DNA of 64,000 nucleotides from Methyloglobulus morosus KoM1 (GTDB lineage: Bacteria > Pseudomonadota > Gammaproteobacteria > Methylococcales > Methylomonadaceae): positions 22,366-86,365 of the forward strand of contig NZ_AYLO01000044.1 of assembly GCF_000496735.2 (NCBI RefSeq). Reading direction: 5' to 3'. Numbering within the stretch: position 1 is the first letter of the stretch; every line of letters starts with the position of its first letter. A model generated the notes under the pieces. The model searched no databases, had not been told where the DNA came from, and was given only the letters and a program-made list of their open reading frames with translations. Both the position numbers and the translations under genes were made by a program. Below, piece by piece: positions 1 through 7,930 of the stretch.

Positions 1-512
1 CCGGAAACCATGACTGGGTGCAATGGGAGCTAAGGGCTTACCACACCGATATCGACAACCTGATTACCCCGGTACCGGACAAGAACTTTAACTTTAGCGC
101 CCAAAACGTCGGAAAATCTCAAATTGATGGCTTAGAAGCTGAAATTGGCACCCAATGGCAGGGCTGGAATGCCAAGTTGAACATGACTATGCTAAACCCT
201 GAAATCAGGGAAACCAATAAGCGGTTGCCTCGTCGTGCGGCTAAAACGCTATCGTTCGACTTGTCGCGCTCATTCGGGCAGTTTGATGTAGGTGCTTATG
301 TGTTGGCACAAGACCATCGGTTTGATAATCCCGACAATAGCATCAGGGTTGCAGGCTTCGTCACCGTCGATTTGCGTGCCGCTTACCATATCAACAAAAA
401 TTGGCTGCTAAGTGCGAAGCTGAATAACTTACTGGATAAAAACTACCAAACAGTGAATACTTATAACCAGCTGGGTATGAACTACTTCTTCTCTATCCAT
501 TACAATAACTAA
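1..512 (+). CDS. btuB: TonB-dependent outer-membrane receptor, C-terminal part (likely vitamin B12 receptor BtuB)
   Basis: The reading frame is open from base 3, so only the last ~170 residues of a longer gene are present. The visible part shows alternating amphipathic beta strands and the closing segment NWLLSAKLNNLLDKNYQ, the usual penultimate-strand pattern of TonB-dependent receptors, which form 22-strand outer-membrane barrels around a plug domain. The protein ends in NN rather than the more typical terminal aromatic residue. BtuB is inferred from the following genes, which form a cobalamin uptake and assembly block; a siderophore receptor cannot be excluded from this fragment. Any cobalamin riboswitch would lie upstream of the window. 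Confidence 0.7.
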   Translation, partial: GNHDWVQWELRAYHTDIDNLITPVPDKNFNFSAQNVGKSQIDGLEAEIGTQWQGWNAKLNMTMLNPEIRETNKRLPRRAAKTLSFDLSRSFGQFDVGAYVLAQDHRFDNPDNSIRVAGFVTVDLRAAYHINKNWLLSAKLNNLLDKNYQTVNTYNQLGMNYFFSIHYNN

Positions 513-564
513 ACACAACTTAATTTTTAACTTTCAACTTCCCTTTTTTGTATAGGAGACACCC

Positions 565-1146
565 ATGAATTTAAACCGCTACCTACAAGTCGAAATGCTG
601 CCCATTCCCCTGATAGCCGCTATGATATTGACGCGTTTCCATCATTTCGGCGATGTCTTGCATTTGCCGGATGCTTCCTTGGCGGTATTTTTCTTTGCCG
701 GGTTTTATCGCAACAAAATGTTGCTGGGCTTTTTGTTGGCGTTGGCGGCATTGATTGACTATTTGGCTATTTCTCATGGCACCAGCGGCTGGTGCGTTAC
801 CCCCGCCTATGTTTTTTTGATTCCCACTTATGCGGTCATGTGGCTGGCGGGACGTTATTGCGCTAACCTGGCGGTATTTAAAGCGACGGAATTATCCCTG
901 TCATTGGGTTCTATGGGGGTGCTGGCCCTGACGGCATCGGTCGCCTTTGTTATTTCCAACGGCAGCTTTTATGTGTTCTCGGATCGTTATACGGACATGT
1001 CATGGCTGCAATATTTTGAACGCGTCGCCCACTATTATCCCTTGTATGTCGGTTCTACCCTGATTTACGGGATTGTCGGCATTGCATTGGTTAAGTTGGT
1101 TAAAGCCGTTGTTGCAACACAAGATGGACGTAAAACCATTTCGTGA
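565..1146 (+). CDS. Multi-pass membrane protein of the cobalamin block, function unknown
   Basis: A 193-aa protein with about six hydrophobic segments and short loops, preceded by a good ribosome site (GGAGA, 8 bases upstream). It lies 52 bases after the BtuB-like receptor and overlaps the BtuF-like gene by 4 bases (GTGA), so translation is probably coupled. I do not recognise a family. Size and topology would suit a small-molecule permease or an ECF-type substrate-binding (S) component, and its position between an outer-membrane receptor and a cobalamin-binding protein suggests inner-membrane corrinoid uptake. No ABC ATPase or BtuC-like permease is present nearby, so the function is inference from context. 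Confidence 0.75.
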   Translation: MNLNRYLQVEMLPIPLIAAMILTRFHHFGDVLHLPDASLAVFFFAGFYRNKMLLGFLLALAALIDYLAISHGTSGWCVTPAYVFLIPTYAVMWLAGRYCANLAVFKATELSLSLGSMGVLALTASVAFVISNGSFYVFSDRYTDMSWLQYFERVAHYYPLYVGSTLIYGIVGIALVKLVKAVVATQDGRKTIS

Positions 1147-1940
1147 TCTACCCTTCGCGGATCGTCTGCCTAACCGAGGAAACCACTGAAACACTTTATC
1201 TTCTCGGCGAACAACAGCGCATTGTGGGCATTTCCGGTTTCACCGTGCGACCCGCCAAGGCGCGTAAGGAAAAACCCAAAGTTTCGGCATTTACCAGCGC
1301 CAAGATCGACAAGATTCTGGCGCTTGAACCGGATTTGGTGCTCGGTTTTTCCGATCTCCAAGCGGATATTGCCGCACAACTGATCCGTGCCGGCATTGCC
1401 GTGCATGTGTTCAATCAGCGTTCTGTCGAAGGGATTTTACGCATGATTACGCTGCTGGGTGCGATGGTAGGGGCGCCTGAAAAAGCCAATGCCCTGGCGG
1501 CGAAATATCGGCAACAAATCGAAGCCATTCAAATAGAAGCCGTTGCTTTATCGCGTCGTCCTTGTGTCTATTTTGAAGAATGGGACGAACCGATGATTTC
1601 GGGCATCCGTTGGGTATCGGAATTGATCGCCATAGCGGGCGGCAAGGATTGCTTTGCCGAACTGGCTACGGAGCAATCCGCAAAACAGCGCATTATCCCC
1701 GATCCATTGGAAGTCGTGCGACGTGCGCCGGACATTATCATCGGTTCCTGGTGCGGCAAGAAATTCCGTCCCGATCATGTTGCGATGCGACTCGGTTGGG
1801 ATTCGATTCCCGCCGTGCGAAACAATCAGCTTTTTGAAATAAAATCTTGCGACATCCTGCAACCCGGCCCTGCGGCATTGGCTGATGGCCTGCAACAACT
1901 CCATAAAATCATCCGGCAGTGGGCGATACAAACGGCCTAA
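1143..1940 (+). CDS. Cobalamin-binding protein, BtuF-like, without signal peptide
   Basis: A 265-aa class III periplasmic-binding-protein fold of the BtuF/FecB type. The N-terminus PSRIVCLTEETTETLYLLGE is the usual first strand and helix of the family (P-R-I-V-x-L at the mature start). No secretion signal precedes it: the frame has a stop (TAA) only four codons before the GTG start at 1143, so a leader cannot be added. Either the protein is cytoplasmic, or the leader has been lost. GTG overlaps the preceding stop codon and the downstream cobD starts directly after its TAA. The context points to corrinoid capture feeding the CobD/CbiB steps. Confidence 0.8.
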   Translation: MIYPSRIVCLTEETTETLYLLGEQQRIVGISGFTVRPAKARKEKPKVSAFTSAKIDKILALEPDLVLGFSDLQADIAAQLIRAGIAVHVFNQRSVEGILRMITLLGAMVGAPEKANALAAKYRQQIEAIQIEAVALSRRPCVYFEEWDEPMISGIRWVSELIAIAGGKDCFAELATEQSAKQRIIPDPLEVVRRAPDIIIGSWCGKKFRPDHVAMRLGWDSIPAVRNNQLFEIKSCDILQPGPAALADGLQQLHKIIRQWAIQTA

Positions 1941-2969
1941 ATGCCGGTCAATACGATGCACGGCGGTAATATTTATCAGTTTGCCCGGCGCATCGGCTGC
2001 TTGCCTGAACAGGTGCTGGATTTTTCTGCCAACATTAATCCCCAGCAAGCCGTTGATTGGGTGAGTTTGCGAACGGTCAACTTGACTCCTTATGCCGACC
2101 CTGACTACAGCCAGCTCAAACAGGCCTTCAAACAACGTTATCCGTATCCAGCCAACGCCGATTGCGAGGTGTTTAACGGCGCGAGTGCCGCCATTTTTGC
2201 CTTATTGCGTTTTTTACGGCCCCGACAGTTACTGCTTTATGCGCCTTTGTACAGTGAATATGTGCGAATGGGTCGGCAATTGGGCTGCCAGTTGTCGTTC
2301 ATCAACCGTTTTGACGAGGATTTGGATGCAGTTATTCCTAGGGGCAGTACGGTCGTTTTTGTGAATCCCGCCACGCCGGACGGTCAATTGTATGACCTGC
2401 ACCCGTTATTGTTACGGTGGCAACAGGCCGACTGCACCATCGTAATAGACGAGTCGTTCTTGGATTTTTGCTTGAGTGAGTCGGCAATGGAGTCGATCAG
2501 TCAGTACGATAAGCTGTACGTGATTAAATCGTTAAGCAAGTTTTATGGCTGCGCGGGTATTCGTATCGGTTTTGTCATTGCGGCGGTTTCAGCGGTCAAT
2601 GCCCTAAAACAGTATGAGCCAAGCTGGAAATTGTCCAGCCTGGATATGGCTTATATGCAACAAGCCTTGGTAAACACCGATTTCATCGCGCAAACCCATC
2701 AGCAAACTGCAATCTTACGTCAGTTGCTGCATCAGGCACTGTGTGATTCCGGCCTGTTTGAACACGTTTATCCCAGTGCGGCCAATTTTCTATTGGCGCG
2801 GTTGCCCGGTAACTGCGATGGGCACGCATTGCAATCGGCACTGGAATCGGAACGAATTTTAATTCGGGTCTGCGATAATTTTATCGGCTTGGACCAGCGC
2901 CATGTGCGCTTTGCGGTTAAGGATCAACACACTATCGAGCAACTCGCTTATGCCTTAGCCCATGTTTGA
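1941..2969 (+). CDS. cobD: Threonine-phosphate decarboxylase CobD-like (class I/II aminotransferase fold)
   Basis: A 342-aa PLP-dependent enzyme of the histidinol-phosphate-aminotransferase group. It begins MHGGNIYQFARRIG followed by LDFSANINP, which is characteristic of CobD rather than HisC. The PLP lysine lies in VIKSLSKFYGCAGIRIG (about residue 200) and the aspartate in IVIDESFLDF. The enzyme decarboxylates L-threonine-O-3-phosphate to (R)-1-amino-2-propanol phosphate, the linker of the cobalamin nucleotide loop. It starts on the base after the btuF-like stop and overlaps cbiB by 8 bases, the next enzyme in the same pathway. HisC is the main alternative but unlikely here. Confidence 0.87.
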   Translation: MPVNTMHGGNIYQFARRIGCLPEQVLDFSANINPQQAVDWVSLRTVNLTPYADPDYSQLKQAFKQRYPYPANADCEVFNGASAAIFALLRFLRPRQLLLYAPLYSEYVRMGRQLGCQLSFINRFDEDLDAVIPRGSTVVFVNPATPDGQLYDLHPLLLRWQQADCTIVIDESFLDFCLSESAMESISQYDKLYVIKSLSKFYGCAGIRIGFVIAAVSAVNALKQYEPSWKLSSLDMAYMQQALVNTDFIAQTHQQTAILRQLLHQALCDSGLFEHVYPSAANFLLARLPGNCDGHALQSALESERILIRVCDNFIGLDQRHVRFAVKDQHTIEQLAYALAHV

Positions 2970-3858
2970 ATTAGCGGCGTTGGCTTATCTTATCGACAAG
3001 GCGTTCGGTGAATTTCCCTGCAAGCATCCCGTACAGTTCATGGGCGGTTTTATCAATCGCTTTGAGCGGCGTTTTTATCGCAACCACTTTTTACCCGGCG
3101 CATTGTTAGTCTTTTGCTTGCTGGCAATCACGCTGTTAATCAGCATCGCAATAACGGCCTTGTGCCGTTTATTGCCCGACACATTGTCGTTGGCCGTCTT
3201 GGCCATGGCGGCATCCACCGGATTGGCAAAGACAATGCTGCACGACAGTGTTGCTGGCGTACTTACCGCCGATGACCCTAAACGGGCGGTGGGGCTTTTA
3301 GTCAGCCGTGACACCGGAGCCATGAGTGAGGCTGACATCTACAAGGCCGCTATAGAAACCTGGGCAGAAAACCTGAGCGATGGGGTGATTGCACCATTAT
3401 TTTATCTATTGCTGTTCGGCCTGCCCGGCATTGCTATCTATAAGGCCATCAACACCATGGATTCAATGATAGCCTATAAGACCGAGCGGTATTTTTATTT
3501 TGGTAAAATGGCGGCAATTTTGGATGATTTTGCCAACTACCTGCCGGCGCGATTGACGGCGGTATTGATTGTCGTTTTGGCGGAAGATAAAGTCCGTGCT
3601 TGGCAGTGTTTATGGCGTGATGGCCATAAATTGGAAAGCCCCAATGCCGGTTATCCGATTGCCGCTATGGCTGGCGCCTTAGGGGTAGCTTTGGGAGGGG
3701 ATGCGGTTTATCACGGGCAATTAAAATCTAAACCGAGGTTGGGTGTGGCAGTGAGCCCTATTGACCAAACGACGTTGGTAAAGGCCTTAGCGATGGCGTT
3801 GCCTATTGATGTTGCAATACTTGGCCTGTTGTCGGCGGGCATCTTGTTGGGTCGTTAG
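2962..3858 (+). CDS. cbiB: Adenosylcobinamide-phosphate synthase CbiB
   Basis: A 298-aa polytopic membrane protein with the CbiB start (AYLIDKAFGEFPCKHPVQFMG) and the internal block AETWAENLSDGVIAPLFYLL, the usual family signature near residues 130-150. It joins aminopropanol phosphate, made by CobD, to adenosylcobyric acid in the inner membrane. Length and hydrophobic segments match the family. The ATG lies inside the end of cobD, so expression is coupled. No cobS, cobU or cobT is visible, so the rest of the pathway is elsewhere. Confidence 0.92.
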   Translation: MFELAALAYLIDKAFGEFPCKHPVQFMGGFINRFERRFYRNHFLPGALLVFCLLAITLLISIAITALCRLLPDTLSLAVLAMAASTGLAKTMLHDSVAGVLTADDPKRAVGLLVSRDTGAMSEADIYKAAIETWAENLSDGVIAPLFYLLLFGLPGIAIYKAINTMDSMIAYKTERYFYFGKMAAILDDFANYLPARLTAVLIVVLAEDKVRAWQCLWRDGHKLESPNAGYPIAAMAGALGVALGGDAVYHGQLKSKPRLGVAVSPIDQTTLVKALAMALPIDVAILGLLSAGILLGR

Positions 3859-4198
3859 GGAATCGCCAAGCAAGTTGATTCCGGCCATGGTTTGATGAAC
3901 GTGGGACTTAATCGCCATCACAACCTCCATGTTTCAAAAATAGCCTTTCAATCGGGCAGTGCCGGAGATCATCGCTTGTTGGTCTATGCCTACAAAACAT
4001 GATTTCAAATGTGTCTTATAATAAAGCGCACAAAAACGAAATAACTGTCATAATTGCGCACATTTTATTAAAGACGTAACGAAAAACGGCGCTAACTAAG
4101 CTATAAGTTTTTTCGATAACCTATTGACAAAAGAGTATAACTTAATGATTTGCCCAATAAAGATTAGTATACGTGACAATTTTTGCCCGCATTAAGAA
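3859..4198. other. Intergenic region between cbiB and dedA-like gene
   Basis: 340 bases without a convincing gene. A TATAAT hexamer lies at 4017-4022 and a TTGACA hexamer at 4124-4129, but neither has a good partner at 16-18 bases on the + strand. AT content rises after 4000. On the minus strand a 40-odd-codon frame starts at 3918 with a GGAGG just upstream and runs back into the end of cbiB; I do not call it a gene because it is short and overlaps coding DNA. I see no terminator for the cobalamin operon. Confidence 0.5.
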
Positions 4199-4201
4199 TT
4201 G

Positions 4202-4792
4202 ATGGAAGAATTATTTGTTGGTTGGCTTAAGGAATACGGATACCCAATCCTGTTCCTGTGGAGCATTCTCGAAGGCGAATTAGGGCTGATTATGGGTGGC
4301 ATCATGACCCATACCGGTGACATGAATTACGTCATGGCGATTTTTGTGGCGGGCTTGGGTGGTTTTGCCGGCGACCAAGTTTATTTCTACATAGGCCGCT
4401 ACAATAAAAGCTATATCCAACGCAAATTGCACACCCAGCGCCGTAAATTTGCGATTGCCCATTTGCTGCTAAAAAAATACGGTTGGCCCATTATCTTCGC
4501 GCAGCGCTATATGTATGGCTTACGTACCGTTATCCCCATGTCGATCGGCACCACCAAATATCCGGGCAAGCAGTTTGCCATCATCAACTTGATTAGCGCC
4601 TGGGTTTGGGCAGCGATTACGATCACCCCAGCTTACATCTTCGGTGCGGAAATCCTAAGCGTATTGTCAGTCTCCAAAGACCATTGGTATTTAGTGTTAC
4701 CGATTGCAGGGGGATTCCTGTTTGCCATCCACACGTATTTCCAAAAATTGGAAGCGGATTTTTTACACAAAAGGCGACATCGTAACCAGTAG
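4202..4792 (+). CDS. DedA/SNARE-associated family membrane protein
   Basis: A 196-aa membrane protein. The first segments read YGYPILFLWSILEGELGL and the core has AGLGGFAGDQVYFYIGR and FAQRYMYGLRTVIPMSIG, the conserved G-x-x-x-G-D and R-F-x-P/R motifs of the DedA family. Family members act in lipid recycling (undecaprenyl-phosphate or phospholipid flipping) and membrane homeostasis. ATG at 4202 is preferred over the TTG one codon earlier. The gene converges on the carotenoid operon, whose last gene ends 22 bases downstream on the other strand. Substrate unknown. Confidence 0.85.
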   Translation: MEELFVGWLKEYGYPILFLWSILEGELGLIMGGIMTHTGDMNYVMAIFVAGLGGFAGDQVYFYIGRYNKSYIQRKLHTQRRKFAIAHLLLKKYGWPIIFAQRYMYGLRTVIPMSIGTTKYPGKQFAIINLISAWVWAAITITPAYIFGAEILSVLSVSKDHWYLVLPIAGGFLFAIHTYFQKLEADFLHKRRHRNQ

Positions 4793-4814
4793 TTTTTTAC
4801 TGATCACGGTATAG

Positions 4815-6332
4815 TTAAAGCTGCTTTTTAAGGTCAGCCAATATCTTATCCCGCACCAACTGGCCTGAAAGCGTGACCATCGGCATACCGCCGCCGGGAT
4901 TGACGCTGCCGCCAACAAAATAAAGGTTACTGAATTGCTTGCTGCGCTGCGGTATTTTAAAACCCAGGTTTTTGAAGCGATCGGCCACGACCCCGTAAAT
5001 CGAGCCTTGATTGGAATAGTAGCGCTGCTCTATATCTAGAGGTGTCCAGTTTTCTTCACAGACTATATGTTTCCTTAAATCGGTCAACCCCATCCGTTCC
5101 AATTTAACCAAAACCCGTTCGCGCATTGCCGCATAATCGTCGGCTTGCAATGGTTGTTCGGGGTTAATGTGGGGAATATGCGGCAATATCTTGATAATTT
5201 CGCAGCCTGCGGGTGCTTGGCTGGGATCGCTTTTGACGGGTGCAACCAGATAAATGGTCGGGTCATCGGATAAGCGGTTGCTGTGAAATATCGCATTAAA
5301 GTGCTCGCGAGGGTGAGCCGAGTAAAAGAAATTATGGTGGGCAAGTTGCTCGTAGATTCGGTCTACGCCCAGGTGCAGCACCAATCCTGAACAGGAAGGT
5401 GCAAAACGACCCAATCGCCTGATTTCCTTGTCCTGATTCCGTAGCAGTTTTTTATAAGCGGGTATGGCCTCCATATTGGAGACGACAATGTCCGCAGGAA
5501 TAACGGTGTTATCGATCAGGTGTACAGCGATTGCACGGTTTCCTGTGTATTGAATTTCGGCAACTTCACAATTGACGCGAATGTTGACGCCGAGTTCTTC
5601 CGCCAGTTTTTGCAGTCCTTGCGCCATCCCGTACATGCCACCTTTGATGTACCAAAGACCGTACCCAAACTGTATGTAGGGGAGCAGATTCATCAATGCC
5701 GGCGCATCGTAAGGCGACGACCCCACGTATTTAATAAAGTAATTGAGTATGTCAACTAGCTTAGGATCTTTGATGAAGCGCCTGACGCCCTGATCCATAG
5801 ACCTGAAAACATCAAAATCCATCAAGCTGCGAATGGGGCCGTAATGGTGGATTAATTCCCAAAATGAATCAATGCCCTGTTCGAAATAGCCTTGTTCGGT
5901 GACCTCGCAGAGTTTTTTTGAGTAGGCCAAAAATTGCTCGAACTCGTATGCCGTGTTGGGGCCAAGCCTGTCCAGTTCTTGCTTCATACGGACAGGGTCT
6001 GCGCTTAAATCCAGGGTGCTGCCGTCTTCAAAGAAGTTGCGCCAATGCGGCTCGACGGTTTGTATGGTGACATAATCTTCCATTTTTCTGCCCGCCCGCT
6101 CGAACAGCTTTTGGAAGATGTGCGGCATGGTCAGGATGGAAGGGCCTAAATCAAAAGTAAAACCGTCTTTTTTTAATACATTCAGCTTGCCGCCCACCTT
6201 ATCGTTTTTTTCCAGCAAATCGACCGTAAAACCTTCCGTAGCCAACGAGATGGCGGCTGATAATCCACCCAGGCCGGCGCCAATCACGACAATTTTTTTA
6301 TCAGCCATCGGTTTATCAAGGTTGGTGTCCAT
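4815..6332 (-). CDS. crtN2: 4,4'-diapolycopene oxygenase (CrtN2/CrtP-like)
   Basis: A 505-aa FAD-dependent carotenoid desaturase/oxygenase. The Rossmann motif VVIGAGLGGLSAAISLA is near residue 15 and the C-terminal FAD motif is NLYFVGGSVNPGGGMPMVTL. The sequence resembles what I remember of Methylomonas CrtN2 more than CrtN1 (for example DLGPSILTMPHIF and MDQGVRRFI). This enzyme oxidises the terminal methyl groups of C30 diapolycopene to aldehydes. The ATG directly follows the stop of the aldehyde dehydrogenase, with GAAGG upstream; an internal ATG eight residues later (MADKKIVVIG) is an alternative start. It is the last gene of crtN1-ald-crtN2. Confidence 0.87.
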   Translation of the reverse strand: MDTNLDKPMADKKIVVIGAGLGGLSAAISLATEGFTVDLLEKNDKVGGKLNVLKKDGFTFDLGPSILTMPHIFQKLFERAGRKMEDYVTIQTVEPHWRNFFEDGSTLDLSADPVRMKQELDRLGPNTAYEFEQFLAYSKKLCEVTEQGYFEQGIDSFWELIHHYGPIRSLMDFDVFRSMDQGVRRFIKDPKLVDILNYFIKYVGSSPYDAPALMNLLPYIQFGYGLWYIKGGMYGMAQGLQKLAEELGVNIRVNCEVAEIQYTGNRAIAVHLIDNTVIPADIVVSNMEAIPAYKKLLRNQDKEIRRLGRFAPSCSGLVLHLGVDRIYEQLAHHNFFYSAHPREHFNAIFHSNRLSDDPTIYLVAPVKSDPSQAPAGCEIIKILPHIPHINPEQPLQADDYAAMRERVLVKLERMGLTDLRKHIVCEENWTPLDIEQRYYSNQGSIYGVVADRFKNLGFKIPQRSKQFSNLYFVGGSVNPGGGMPMVTLSGQLVRDKILADLKKQL

Positions 6333-7928
6333 TTAATAATCCCTTCTTCGGAATAGAAATATCAAAAAATTTTCCCAGTGTTGTCGCGCATTGGATTGGG
6401 CGTAACCGCGAAATGCCTGTAATGCTTGCCAGTTACGGGCGATACGTTGCCAAACAAAGCCGTCGCCAAAAATAAAATCGATAAAGCCGCGCATTTGTAA
6501 GTAGCGCAAGTCAGAATAGGGAAACCAGTTGGGTTCATCGTTCAGTTCGCTGCGGCTCGTCAACCCGGAAACAGTGTAGGTGAAGTTTCGCAACCCTTCA
6601 GCGCCGTGGTATCGGCCAAAACCGCTATTCTTGACACCGCCAAAAGGAAGGCCGGCATGGCCAATATTTTTGATGACGTCATTGACCGCCCAATTCCCTA
6701 CCTGCAATTGCTTAGCTACGCGTTCGGCCCTGTGAATGTCGGTGCTCCAGATACTGGCATTCAAGCCATAATCGCTGTCATTGGCAAGCTGGATGGCCTG
6801 TCCTTCGGTACCGAATGCCATAACGGGCAAAAGGGCGCCAAAGGTTTCTTCGCGCATTACTCGCATGTCATGGGTCACGTCCCATAGCACGACGGGGTGC
6901 AAATAACGCCCTTGTTTTTGCAAGGGTGAGGAAGCTTTCGCGCCTTTGGCTATGGCATCCTGATAATGGGCCTCAACAACAGCGTATTGATCCAATGATG
7001 TCAATGCCCCCAGATCACCTTCCGTACCGTGACCTACAGTGAGTTTGGCTGTCGCCTCCTGCAACATCCGTACGAATTGCGAATAGCAACCCTGTTGGAC
7101 ATACAGCCGTTCTATGGACACACAAACTTGCCCGCTATTACTGAACGCGCCGTACATGGCGGCGTTACAGGCACGAGTCAGGTTGGCATCGTCAAAGACC
7201 AGCATGGCATCTTTGCCGCCCAACTCCAGTATGACAGGGATGGGATGTTGTGCGGCCCTTGCCATGATAGCGCGACCTGTTGCAACACCCCCTGTGACAA
7301 ATACCAAATCCGGCCTGCAATCGATCAAGTGTTCGCCCGTTTCTGCACCGCCGATAATGTGTTGTATGAGCCCGGTCGGCAAGTCAATACGGTTAACTAG
7401 CTGCATGATTAACTCGCCGACCGGAATGCTGAGTTCGGACGTTTTGAAAATTACGCCGTTGCCGCTAAACAACGCAGTCAGCAAGGGGCTTAAGGTCAAC
7501 TGAAAAGGAAAATTCCAAGGCGAAATAATGCCGACAACACCATAAGGCCGGCGTTCAAATTGTGCGCTGGCATTAGGAAAGGCCAGGGGTGACGTGCTTA
7601 ACGGGCAAGGTGCGAGAATGCGTTCGGCACTCTTTTTATAATACCGCAGCAATTCCAGTACGGGATAAATTTCGCCCAGCAGCACTTCGGTTTTCACTTT
7701 GCCGGTGACGGACATGATAGTTGTGGTTATGGCATCTATGTCGGCCAAGATGGCTGTGATTAGGTCTGACAATAGCGCAACACGCATGGCAATAGGAGTG
7801 GCAGCCCAAGTGTCGGCGGCTATCCGAGCAGCCGACATTGCCCGCTTGATTTCGGCCAAAGCCGTAATCGGGTGAGTGCCCAAAACACGTTCATCCAAGG
7901 CAGAAATCGCTTGTAGCTCAGCAAGCAT
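6333..7928 (-). CDS. ald: Carotenoid aldehyde dehydrogenase (4,4'-diapolycopene dialdehyde oxidising)
   Basis: A 531-aa member of the NAD(P)-dependent aldehyde dehydrogenase superfamily. The active-site glutamate is in ILELGGKDAM and the catalytic cysteine in NSGQVCVSIERLYV. About 70 residues beyond the ALDH core (from FPYSDLRYLQMRGF) form a hydrophobic-aromatic tail that may attach it to the membrane near its lipophilic substrate. It sits 2 bases after crtN1 and abuts crtN2, so the three are one operon. Its role, oxidation of the C30 dialdehyde to the diacid, follows from what is known of the Methylomonas cluster. Confidence 0.87.
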   Translation of the reverse strand: MLAELQAISALDERVLGTHPITALAEIKRAMSAARIAADTWAATPIAMRVALLSDLITAILADIDAITTTIMSVTGKVKTEVLLGEIYPVLELLRYYKKSAERILAPCPLSTSPLAFPNASAQFERRPYGVVGIISPWNFPFQLTLSPLLTALFSGNGVIFKTSELSIPVGELIMQLVNRIDLPTGLIQHIIGGAETGEHLIDCRPDLVFVTGGVATGRAIMARAAQHPIPVILELGGKDAMLVFDDANLTRACNAAMYGAFSNSGQVCVSIERLYVQQGCYSQFVRMLQEATAKLTVGHGTEGDLGALTSLDQYAVVEAHYQDAIAKGAKASSPLQKQGRYLHPVVLWDVTHDMRVMREETFGALLPVMAFGTEGQAIQLANDSDYGLNASIWSTDIHRAERVAKQLQVGNWAVNDVIKNIGHAGLPFGGVKNSGFGRYHGAEGLRNFTYTVSGLTSRSELNDEPNWFPYSDLRYLQMRGFIDFIFGDGFVWQRIARNWQALQAFRGYAQSNARQHWENFLIFLFRRRDY

Positions 7929-7930
7929 CG

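Noticed and set aside
3800..3918. Minus-strand frame of about 40 codons with GGAGG upstream at 3918
   Set aside because: It is short, overlaps the 3' end of cbiB, and its codons show no similarity I know; the GGAGG is likely chance.
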